From Corallochytrium limacisporum (lineage: Eukaryota > Opisthokonta), in contig PDIP01000021.1 of assembly GCA_002811645.1 (NCBI GenBank), positions 148,328 through 212,327 of the forward strand: a DNA stretch of 64,000 nucleotides, in the 5' to 3' direction. A program made the position numbers and the translations under genes. Position 1 is the stretch's first letter; the number at the start of each line of letters is the position of its first letter. Below, piece by piece: positions 40,940 through 48,968 of this stretch. The notes below the pieces were generated by a model that saw only the letters and a list, made by a program, of their open reading frames with translations, was not told the DNA's origin and ran no database searches.

Positions 40940-41944
40940 TCAGTGTCTTTCTTCTATGCGCATCTTTAAACGTTCGACTGCTCTAGCAATTTGACTGCTT
41001 GACATATCGTCGTCGGTGACAATGTCAGCCTCTGTGGACGACTCTTCACCGCTGCTCGAGCTAAGTATGCTTTGAAATGCGCGCCGTTGGGTCGGTTGAC
41101 CACAAACTGCTTGAGCCATCCGGTACGTCCGTTGCACACTACTCTGTGTCTCGTCGACTTTCTTTTTCTCCTTTCGCCCCTTCTTGGGTTTGGTGGGGTT
41201 GATTGCCTCCTGTATGAAATGGCGACGCAAGGAAATCACTTCACCCCACAAGAGTTGCCTTGTGCACACCGGACATTTACCCCCTGTTGGTATCAAGTGT
41301 TTAGTACCGTCGACGCCCTCGGCATTGACCCAGGTAGAGGCTAGACAAATAATGTGACTTTTTGCGCGGCACAGAGGATGAGTGCAACAAACGACTGTCG
41401 CCATACTGCAGCTATTTCTGCAAATGGAGCAATCATGGTCTTCCCTCAGCTCCGCAAGCAGCTCAGATTCCATGTCAACAGTTGGTTTCTGCCATTCTTC
41501 ACCTACTACAACTTTAACGTGAATGGGTACCATGGCGCAAAAGTTTTCGACTCCGACAGCCCTGTCATCAAAGATGTGTACTGATAGTGCCAATCTCTTC
41601 CAAGGGTTCGTATTCAGCATCACAACTAATACCCGAGTTTTTGCCATTATCTTCTCATCTATCTTCCTAATGTAACTTTTGCCCTCGTACAGGTGTCGTA
41701 ATCTGAGCGACTCATTCGGGTGCTGCCAGGCCCATTCAAATTGGAGTGCTTGCCGTTCCTCATGAAATCCAGAAACCACCATGACAAGCTTCCACGGCCG
41801 GCCTTTCGAGGTTCGGTATGCACCCTGCGTGAGTTCACCGTTGTGCTGGCGAAGTCGTCGGAGTGGATCCACAGTATATCCGATATACGTCCATCCCGAC
41901 CATCCCTTCTTTTCGGACAGGAGAATGTAGACGCTGTGTGACAT
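40940..41944 (-). CDS. SLX1: Structure-specific endonuclease subunit SLX1
   Basis: SLX1 is the nuclease subunit that, with the SLX4 scaffold, cuts branched DNA such as Holliday junctions and 5' flaps. Residues 1-85 form a GIY-YIG nuclease domain: YILLSEKKGW, TYIGYTVDPLRRLRQHNG with the catalytic Tyr and Arg, and FEWAWQHP with the metal-binding Glu (about 70). Residues 172-227 form a RING/PHD-type zinc finger (CSIC, CCTH, LC, CPVC). The tail is basic then acidic and Ser-rich. Length 334 is close to yeast Slx1 (304). An SLX4 gene was not found in the window. Confidence 0.95.
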   Translation of the reverse strand: MSHSVYILLSEKKGWSGWTYIGYTVDPLRRLRQHNGELTQGAYRTSKGRPWKLVMVVSGFHEERQALQFEWAWQHPNESLRLRHLYEGKSYIRKIDEKIMAKTRVLVVMLNTNPWKRLALSVHIFDDRAVGVENFCAMVPIHVKVVVGEEWQKPTVDMESELLAELREDHDCSICRNSCSMATVVCCTHPLCRAKSHIICLASTWVNAEGVDGTKHLIPTGGKCPVCTRQLLWGEVISLRRHFIQEAINPTKPKKGRKEKKKVDETQSSVQRTYRMAQAVCGQPTQRRAFQSILSSSSGEESSTEADIVTDDDMSSSQIARAVERLKMRIEERH

Positions 41945-42508
41945 ATCTTACATGCCTTTTCATTTCATTGAACTGCTTAGCTGTGGTCTGAAAACACGGT
42001 TCTTCTTACATCATATTTCACCACATTATGATTTACAGCTCATAGTTATTTAAGAAGGGTCTGCCCATCGATCTGGCTCAAAATACCTTGCAGTGGGACA
42101 CGGCTTGCTCATGTGTCCGTGGTGTCATGAGGCAGACCCTGGTCCCCAAGGATTTGAAGGTTTCCCGCCCACCTGAGCTCATCTGCCCGTCCCTCAACCA
42201 GAGGGTGCCCTTACGTAGATCAATATTTTTGCGGCCGTTCAAGAAGCGGGTCTCCATTTTTTGCCTCTGTGCCTGTTTGCAGCAGAGAAAATTTCACAGT
42301 TCGGGCACGGTTGGGACTTAGTAACATTCTTTCGGGTGCATGAAGATACATAAGGCCGATAACCACATTGAATAGAATGGCAAGGATCTAAGCAGAGGGA
42401 GAAGTTCGTTGATTGAATGATTTTGGAAAACATTCGTAATCTACCAGAACTAGCGTAGGACTTGCTTAAAACTATGTAGGCCAGGTCCTTTTGCAACACA
42501 GATTGGGT
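41945..42508. other. Divergent spacer between SLX1 and an unknown gene
   Basis: This 564-base region precedes both neighbouring genes. No gene or recognisable regulatory element is visible. Confidence 0.5.
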
Positions 42509-43699
42509 ATGCGTAGACAGGAACTACTGCGAGCGCGCATACTAGCGCGGCTGCATGAAAATGTCGTTGTGGTAAGGGATCCACGAATGAGGATAATACT
42601 CAAAAGGACAGCTGATCAATTTCGGGAGAGAGGAGTTTGGACAGCACTGCGCAAACAGTACTTTAGCTTAAAGCCTTTATTTCAGGACTCTGCGGCTGAT
42701 ATTCAGAATTTCCATCATAGGCACAACTATTTGATCGGCATGCTATCACACATTGACGAAAATTCATTAGCGTCGAACGGGATGCTTCATCTGAAAGCTC
42801 TCTTAAATGACATTTGTAAAGAAGATGACAAAGTTAAAGAATTGAATCGAGCACTGCAAACTCTCAATCGATTCCTACAGCGTGCAATGCAAATGACAGA
42901 TGAAAAGCCGGATGAGTTCGCAAGCCTTAGCAAAGGAATAGGATGCCTTGCACGTGCTACAAGTAGACGATTAGAGGACCTGAAGTTTGCGGTCACAACA
43001 GAGATGGAAGGCCTTAGACTGGCTCTGGAGAGACCTCCGAACCTGAAACCAAGGGCCCCTCAGGCAGCTGACAATGGAAGCGATCATATTGAGAGGTCTC
43101 AGGCGATGAGTACATCGATAGGAACAGAAAGGACCGAGACTGCGAATCTGAAGCCTGAGAGCCGGAACACTCCGGTGACAAACGAGAGTATGCAAGATCC
43201 TTCGGACAACATCGAGGCTGTACCCGAACGTGTCAACGACGAAGACAGGGGGATCGACGAAAAAGTGGTAGCCGCCGTGGTTGGCGACATCGAAAGGACC
43301 ATCCAAATTATGAAGCACTTGGATGTCAAACAACATGCCTCCTTTGCAGAAGAGACGCGGTACCCCGAGGCACCCGAAATGGGACAGGCAACCCACGATT
43401 TGAAACCATGGATGAGACTCCAGGACCTAACACGCCAAAGGAAAGGAAAGGAAGCTCTGGAAGTGTACATGACGAAGGATCTTGAACACCTTTCTCAGCC
43501 GTTGTCACTGCTGCCTGCATTTGCATCAAACGATGAGGCTATAGATGCTTTGATCCCGTTTCATTTGCTCGGGGGTTACGAAGACGTAGACGAGGTGCAC
43601 AATGGCAACGATTCGGATGGAGAACTGGACGATCACACCCTGCGAATGAGGTCAAAGTATTTTGATCTAATGGACCGGTGCCGCAGTGTCAAGGGCTAG
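42509..43699 (+). CDS. Unknown helical protein with possible readthrough extension
   Basis: The 396-residue product is not recognised. The open frame begins at a TTG, so the first ATG (MRRQELLRAR) was used. The first about 190 residues are helical, with charged and Leu-rich runs (for example VKELNRALQTLNRFLQRAMQ); the middle is polar and disordered-looking, and the C-terminal part is acidic. It ends at TAG. The same frame stays open after the TAG for FAS and then 65 codons from an ATG, ending at a TGA. That extension is rich in Asp, Glu, Lys and Gln and looks like a coiled coil. Thus the gene could be one protein of about 465 residues with a premature stop, a readthrough gene, or two nested genes. 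No signal peptide or membrane span. Function unknown. Confidence 0.65.
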   Translation: MRRQELLRARILARLHENVVVVRDPRMRIILKRTADQFRERGVWTALRKQYFSLKPLFQDSAADIQNFHHRHNYLIGMLSHIDENSLASNGMLHLKALLNDICKEDDKVKELNRALQTLNRFLQRAMQMTDEKPDEFASLSKGIGCLARATSRRLEDLKFAVTTEMEGLRLALERPPNLKPRAPQAADNGSDHIERSQAMSTSIGTERTETANLKPESRNTPVTNESMQDPSDNIEAVPERVNDEDRGIDEKVVAAVVGDIERTIQIMKHLDVKQHASFAEETRYPEAPEMGQATHDLKPWMRLQDLTRQRKGKEALEVYMTKDLEHLSQPLSLLPAFASNDEAIDALIPFHLLGGYEDVDEVHNGNDSDGELDDHTLRMRSKYFDLMDRCRSVKG

Positions 43700-43708
43700 T
43701 TTGCATCA

Positions 43709-43906
43709 ATGGTCAAAAGATCTGCCACATCCGGTACGGCTTGCAACACCCTGCAGAGCATACCCATGCTCACGGATATGATCCAAGACGAAAGGGAAGA
43801 AATCCAGAAACTGCGAAAAAGGATGGTTACAACAAAAGGACAGCTATCAAAGGGAAATGAAAGTATTGGACTGGACCAAGCCGCTGGCGACGTCACCTCT
43901 GACTGA
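43709..43906 (+). CDS. Small coiled-coil frame in line with the upstream gene
   Basis: The frame of the upstream gene continues after its TAG into these 65 codons. The product contains the charged heptad-like segment MIQDEREEIQKLRKRM. The ATG has T at position -3, a poor start context, so independent initiation is less likely than readthrough or a disrupted stop. A poly(A)-signal-like AATAAA lies about 70 bases beyond the end, compatible with one transcript covering both frames. Composition suggests a translated sequence, but this is weak evidence on so short a frame. Confidence 0.4.
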   Translation: MVKRSATSGTACNTLQSIPMLTDMIQDEREEIQKLRKRMVTTKGQLSKGNESIGLDQAAGDVTSD

Positions 43907-45378
43907 GAATCGAAACCCGCTGATTCAGGGGGGCTGGCAGCAGCCCCTGTGTAACCTTGCCGACCGCACCGGATGAATAAACAGATTACTATCATCTATG
44001 GCAAACTCTTGCATGTCTAAGCGATGTTCATAGCGGGTTACTACCAAGTCGTGTAATTATCAAGCGTTCCTCTTCTCCGATTACAATTGTACAATAATCT
44101 GGGAATGTGCTTGGATTGTCAAAATTTGCATCGCGGTGACCTGCGACCTTCTGCCTTTGCCTTTTGCAGCCGCCGCTTCAGCGGGCGCAAGGTGTTTCCC
44201 ATAGCGGGCTCACCGCCGGTGCGCCAGAAGAGGTAGAAAACTCGACATAATTTGAGTAAAGTTGGACGGGCAAGGGTGACAGTCTTCTTATCACGCAAAG
44301 CGTGAATAATGTAACCTCCTTTGGTTGCCCTCTGTGCACTGGAGTCCCTCTAAGTTCCCACCACGCAATATGCGTGAGAGGTATTTGTCGGGTAAGTTTG
44401 CAGAGTAGATAGCGGCCCCCACCCACATGTCCCCCCATTGTATCTGCCTGATAGGCGGCCGATAGGTGACATTGGCTGCAATATATTGATGCGCAGCATA
44501 TCCCCAAGCAGGCACCAGCCGGCTTGATAGAATATTGGTAACGGCATTGGTGGTTTTGTGGCTCTCCAAAGTTGCAGAAAGCCCCAAGTCATCGTTTCCT
44601 ATCGGTCCTTCTAATTTGTTTTTCTTCCTCCTCCTGGTCTCGCAAAATGTCCAGCTTCCCGTGATGACTTTCCATTTAACAGACCATCTCTTTTGTGGAA
44701 AGGTCGATCAGGTCGTGGTCGGAAGGACATTAGGAATACTAAAGGCCAGAGGACCCTCGGGATGTTAGGTCTGCTGACGTTGCATACGGCTGTTCAAAAC
44801 GTCAGAGGGTCTACCGTGAATTGCCCAGCCACCAAGTCCCTCCCTCACCACGCTTCCTGCTAACCCGCGCAGTACCGTTGGAGTAGGGCTCAGAACGGTC
44901 CAACAGGCAGAGTGACGTTCAGCGGAGCCGTCGAACCTATCCATGTTTTTTGCGGCGCCGAGCCTGTGTCAGCTCGTTGGACACTTCCTTGTCTTCATAC
45001 ATTCAATGGCGCAATGCCCACGATAGACTTAGTGAGAGCGGCGGCGCGATTTCTCCCCCGACGCCTAACGGGCAGCGGACTCAGGGGCGGGGGAGGAAGA
45101 GGGCCGGGGCGGGGAGGGGAGGGTAGGGAAGGAAGCTTACAAGGGAAGACACCATAAGGGGTAACGGAGATGAGGATCGATGAGCGTCAGGGTAATTTTG
45201 CTGCATTTGGGACTTGGATACACTGGCTATTTAAACTGACGAAAGAGAACCCGCCAGTGTATGCCCATGGGAGAAGCAACATGCCGTCCATTGAGACCCA
45301 ATACTCGTGACTGAACTGGATATCCATAGTGATCGCTCTCCATTGGATCATACTTAGGAAAACTTGCAACAACCAGAT
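43907..45378. other. Intergenic region upstream of uridine phosphorylase
   Basis: This 1.5-kb region has no supported gene. An AATAAA near its left end probably serves the upstream gene, and the rest is presumably the uridine phosphorylase promoter. Open frames of about 80-110 codons here are in several overlapping frames and lack protein features. Confidence 0.5.
43976..43981 (+). terminator. Putative poly(A) signal
   Basis: AATAAA lies 70 bases after the end of the extended open frame and 277 bases after the TAG stop of the unknown gene. If functional, the transcript would include the whole extension. Confidence 0.35.
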
Positions 45379-46656
45379 ATGTCTTTCAGGGACTCGGTTG
45401 CATCGAAAGGAACTCGCAGGAGCTCCGCAGGTTCTAGTCTGCGATCGTCAACAGCGTCCTCCATGGGCGTCAAGGTCGGTGCGATTCAAGAAGCAAACTT
45501 TCCGAAGGACCATGAGGGCCGCGTGTACCATCTGGGGCTCCGTAAAGGTGAAATATGCAACAGAATCATTAGTGTCGGTGATGCTCATCGTGCTCGTTCA
45601 TTTGCTGAACTTCTTGACAACACAGAAACTTGCTTTGTGCGCGCATCTAACCGTGGGTTTGTGACATACACAGGCTTGTACGACGGTGTTCCTGTGAGCA
45701 TTGTAGCTACGGGTATGGGGTACCCAATGATGGATTTTGTGGTAAGAGAAACACGTGCCTTGATTGATGGAGAAGTGTTGATTCTTCGCCTCGGCACTTG
45801 TGGTGCTCTTACCAAAGATGTACAAGTCGGTGATGTTCTTGTTGCAGATCAAGGCTCCCTGTTGATTCAGAGAAGTGTGGATTCCTTTACTCAGCCGGGC
45901 ACGTCAGAATACGACTACTATCACTTTTCAAACCCTGTTCATGGTGATGATGAACTTCTCGCAGCCTACAAGGACGAACTGAGCAATGTTTTTGGCAAGG
46001 AGCACGTGAAAAGTTGCATGAATGCCACTGCTGACACGTTCTTTGCATCACAGGGCCGTGTTGATCCTCATTTCTATGATCATAATTCAAACCTTCTCTA
46101 CAGACTGGTCATGGAGTGCCCGGGAATAAAGAGCATGGAGATGGAAACCTTCCATCTGTATCACTTGGCAAACTGCGCTGTAGAAAAAGTCCCAATCAGA
46201 GCGGGTAGTGCATGTATTGTGGCAGCCTCTCGTCTCCGGAACAACTTCATTGAGCCGGAATATCTGAAACAGTGTGAGGTGAACTGCGGTCTTGCCGCAT
46301 TGCGGGCGATTACACGTGTCGAGCTACCAGAAGAGCAAGCAATGACAGGCCCAGAATGTGTATGGCTGCAAACAGAGGAAGAGAAGATACCAACACTTAC
46401 AGAAGTTTCTGAAGAGGATGCCTTGCTGGCAAGGGCATTCAGTGGAGAGAGATTCAACGAATTGCGGAAGGTATCCTCCATTCAGCAACACGAATATCTG
46501 CAGTACATGCATGCAGCATCACCAAGGGATGGATCCCCGACAGACAAGAGGGACAGTGGATACTCTGATCACCACGGTGAGCAGCACCTCACAGTTACTG
46601 GACACAACGGCCACGTAGTTACAAACGGTACATCGAGCAAATCGAATGGGCACTGA
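45379..46656 (+). CDS. Uridine phosphorylase-like nucleoside phosphorylase
   Basis: A PNP/UDP-family phosphorylase that splits uridine (or a related nucleoside) with phosphate into base and ribose-1-phosphate, for nucleoside salvage. The TTG upstream was rejected and the ATG (MSFRDSVASK) chosen, giving 425 residues. The core from about 50 to 300 has the phosphate-binding segment IISVGDAHRARS, the conserved RLGTCGAL (about 137-144), and SMEMETFHLY, whose Met-Glu pair contacts the ribose. It is longer than bacterial uridine phosphorylase (about 250) because of an N-terminal Ser/Thr/Arg-rich extension and a C-terminal about 110-residue polar tail, both probably disordered. Substrate specificity between uridine and purine nucleosides cannot be fixed by eye. 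Confidence 0.85.
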   Translation: MSFRDSVASKGTRRSSAGSSLRSSTASSMGVKVGAIQEANFPKDHEGRVYHLGLRKGEICNRIISVGDAHRARSFAELLDNTETCFVRASNRGFVTYTGLYDGVPVSIVATGMGYPMMDFVVRETRALIDGEVLILRLGTCGALTKDVQVGDVLVADQGSLLIQRSVDSFTQPGTSEYDYYHFSNPVHGDDELLAAYKDELSNVFGKEHVKSCMNATADTFFASQGRVDPHFYDHNSNLLYRLVMECPGIKSMEMETFHLYHLANCAVEKVPIRAGSACIVAASRLRNNFIEPEYLKQCEVNCGLAALRAITRVELPEEQAMTGPECVWLQTEEEKIPTLTEVSEEDALLARAFSGERFNELRKVSSIQQHEYLQYMHAASPRDGSPTDKRDSGYSDHHGEQHLTVTGHNGHVVTNGTSSKSNGH

Positions 46657-46692
46657 TCCAATCAATTTCCATGTTTGTTTCGTATACAGTGA

Positions 46693-46698
46693 AATAAA
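46693..46698 (+). terminator. Putative poly(A) signal of the uridine phosphorylase gene
   Basis: AATAAA lies 36 bases after the stop codon, a plausible position for 3'-end processing. Confidence 0.45.
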
Positions 46699-46776
46699 TT
46701 TGCACATTTATTGATTTCATTTTTGCACAAGTATTTAAGGGGAGGGAGCACTGACTGCCCGCGAAGTATCTTTGTG

Positions 46777-46812
46777 ATGGAAGACTATACTTCCGGTGAG
46801 GACTCAGGATAG
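46777..46812 (+). promoter_or_regulatory. Short upstream open frame before ALG13
   Basis: An ATG opens a frame of 11 codons plus stop (MEDYTSGEDSG), ending 16 bases before the ALG13 ATG. If the transcript starts upstream of it, it could limit ALG13 translation. The transcript start is unknown. Confidence 0.4.
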
Positions 46813-46828
46813 TTTGTTGGAACCATTC

Positions 46829-47398
46829 ATGTCCGAAGAATGCACAGTCTTTGTGACTGTGGGAACTACACAGTTTACACAACTAATTGCCATCCTACAA
46901 ACTGAGGAGTTTGGAAAGTGGGCAGAGAGTAGCAAATACACAGGAATCACAGTCCAACTGGGCTCCGATCCAATTGAGGTCAGCGAGGTCGAGAAGCATT
47001 TAAACAAGTTCGGATTGGAAGTAAAGGTTTTCCGGTATAAGGAATCTATTCAAGAGGAGCTTAAAGATGCATCTCTTATAATCACTCACGCAGGAGCGGG
47101 CTCACTGATCGAATGCGTTCGTCTACAAAAGAATACAATCGCTGTTGTCAATGACACATTGATTGGCAATCATCAGACTGAGTTGGCCGAAGCATTGTCA
47201 GAACAGAAAATTTGTCTGGCTACAACACCTGCGGAACTTGTGTCAACGTTGAATAGCATGGATCCAGAATTTTCACAAATGAACGGACAGGTTCAGTTGG
47301 CAAACGGTGAAGACGTGACTACATGGTTGTCCCAGGAACTGCAGGTCTGTCACCGATGCCTGAAGCCATCGATTGTATTTGCAAGTGACGAGGCTTAG
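46829..47398 (+). CDS. ALG13: UDP-GlcNAc transferase subunit ALG13
   Basis: ALG13 is the catalytic half that, bound to membrane-anchored ALG14 on the cytosolic ER face, adds the second GlcNAc to dolichol-linked chitobiose in N-glycan assembly. The 189-residue product starts at the first ATG (MSEECTVFVTVGTTQF); the frame extends upstream only to a GTG. The GT-B C-terminal-type signature is present as LIITHAGAGSLIE (about 82-94) and GNHQTELAEAL (about 112-122), which bind UDP-GlcNAc. Length matches yeast Alg13 (202), without the animal-specific OTU and tudor extension. It is convergent with the CCCH gene. ALG14 was not seen. Confidence 0.95.
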   Translation: MSEECTVFVTVGTTQFTQLIAILQTEEFGKWAESSKYTGITVQLGSDPIEVSEVEKHLNKFGLEVKVFRYKESIQEELKDASLIITHAGAGSLIECVRLQKNTIAVVNDTLIGNHQTELAEALSEQKICLATTPAELVSTLNSMDPEFSQMNGQVQLANGEDVTTWLSQELQVCHRCLKPSIVFASDEA

Positions 47399-47467
47399 AC
47401 ACGTAACAAACAGAGAAAGAAACTAGAAAATGGTCTTATGAAAATTATCTAGTACATGAAATTTTGA

Positions 47468-47473
47468 TTTATT
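47468..47473 (-). terminator. Putative poly(A) signal of the Hikeshi-like/CCCH gene
   Basis: The minus strand reads AATAAA about 44 bases after the stop of the minus-strand gene ending at 47517. Confidence 0.4.
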
Positions 47474-47516
47474 GTGTATAATTTTGAATACGAGAGCAAC
47501 TCTCGCAAGGGATCTC

Positions 47517-48242
47517 TTACCAGTTGCCGCCAGGTGGGTGATCGCGGCACGTCTTGCCCTGACGGTTCTGGAAGGTGAATGAGCACACTGCCCCAGGGAT
47601 CCGCTGGTGCCAAAACTTGCATGATTCAGCGGTGTTGCGACATGTTCCTTTCAGCCAGAAGCAGCAAATGGCATTCTGTTTTTGGACAGGTTGTTGCTGG
47701 CCACCCATCATGGGCTGTTGCTGCATGCCAAAGCCACCCTGCTGCTGACCGAACTGGTTCTGCTGGAATGGCTGCTGCTGGTACTGGTTCTGCTGACCGG
47801 CGCCACGGCCACTGCCGCCCTTGCCCCGACTTCGTCCTCTTCCACCGCCGCCAGTCAAATCGTTCTCCACGTGTTTGCTTTGTAATTCTGCAAGGCTCTC
47901 CACAGCAATACCCAGCCTGATTTTCATTGTCTGAGGTGGAATCTTAATCTCCCGAATACAGCTGCGCATATTCACTCCTTCGGTATATCCTACTAGCGCC
48001 CATTGATCTGTATTGGGATCCACGTTCATATAGACAGCAACGCCGGTCTGTGCCAGAGGGGCCTGCTTCAGGAAGAAGCAAAAGCGGAACGGTTTCGGCA
48101 GAGGTCTTCCTTGACGGACAGGATCATTCTGATCTATGTCGACAGTCCATTTTGTGTTATCCTGGTTGCCCTGAATCTTATCATGAGGGGTCTCTTCTTC
48201 ACCCTCGATCACTAGCCCAAAGGGCCATTGTGCAGCTGCCAT
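47517..48242 (-). CDS. Hikeshi-like domain joined to CCCH zinc finger
   Basis: A 241-residue protein. The frame extends upstream to a TTG, but the ATG giving MAAAQWPFGLVIEG is used. Residues about 5-123 resemble the Hikeshi/OPI10 N-terminal domain: the strand PFGLVIEG, the strand VAVYMNV, then WALVGYTEGVNMRSCIREIKI in two short parts and IRLGIAVESL match in order the family's VYFS, WQLLGFVTNGKPSAIF and AQIGISVELL. Hikeshi imports Hsp70 into the nucleus during heat stress. After an Arg-Gly/Gln-rich linker (about 130-190) come C194, C201, C208 and H212, a C-x6-C-x6-C-x3-H zinc finger of the RNA-binding CCCH kind. I know of no such fusion. The domain match is by eye, so moderately sure. Confidence 0.7.
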   Translation of the reverse strand: MAAAQWPFGLVIEGEEETPHDKIQGNQDNTKWTVDIDQNDPVRQGRPLPKPFRFCFFLKQAPLAQTGVAVYMNVDPNTDQWALVGYTEGVNMRSCIREIKIPPQTMKIRLGIAVESLAELQSKHVENDLTGGGGRGRSRGKGGSGRGAGQQNQYQQQPFQQNQFGQQQGGFGMQQQPMMGGQQQPVQKQNAICCFWLKGTCRNTAESCKFWHQRIPGAVCSFTFQNRQGKTCRDHPPGGNW

Positions 48243-48968
48243 TATGGGATCTAATATGTTGTTCTTTAGGTCTATTGGATGAACTACTAAACCCTCTATA
48301 TCAGACAATTTTTTGAAGGGTATACCCGTTTACGCAGAGCGAACTATATCCCTTCCGCAATATCTTGAATCCTAAAACACTATCCTAACAGATGTGAAGG
48401 CTGTGCGCAAGGAATACCACTCCGTGTCCTCTGTTTGTTACCCCTCCCTGTCCTAAATTAAATACCATCGCGAATGTTCACGGTCAGGCCATCCCCTCTC
48501 GAAGAAAATCCATGACCCTAGGTCATGCCCGAATTTTCCTTCGTTTTCACTGTTTTTCCGAGGTCACGCTCGCATGTCACCGCCCTTTTTGGCTGAGGCG
48601 CTGGTACCGCGCTTCTGGAGCGTGTGGGCATTGCTGGACCTAGTGCGCTGGGCCCACACGGGGTGTTTCTTGCTTTCAATACTCAGACTATGGAGAAATG
48701 GGCTTCCGCCCCGCCGTTCTCTTCCCCTTATCAAAGGTACTGAAAGAGAGGGAAAATGGGTAAAGAAATGGTGGGGAATAATATTGATTGATTGATGGCA
48801 ATCCCTGAAACCTGATTTTGGCGGACAGACCCAGTGCAAACATCAATGCCATCCAAAGTGTATGCCCTACTGCGCCTGTGCAGAGTAAGGGGTCATGCGA
48901 CATGAGCTAAAACCTAAGACACAGTCATAATTCTGATGGGATGATAGTTCACATTTACATGTTGTTTG
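48243..48968. other. Intergenic region
   Basis: 726 bases between two minus-strand genes: 5' of the Hikeshi-like gene and 3' of the coiled-coil gene. Open frames of 70-90 codons on both strands overlap and lack features. No motif copies were found. Confidence 0.5.
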
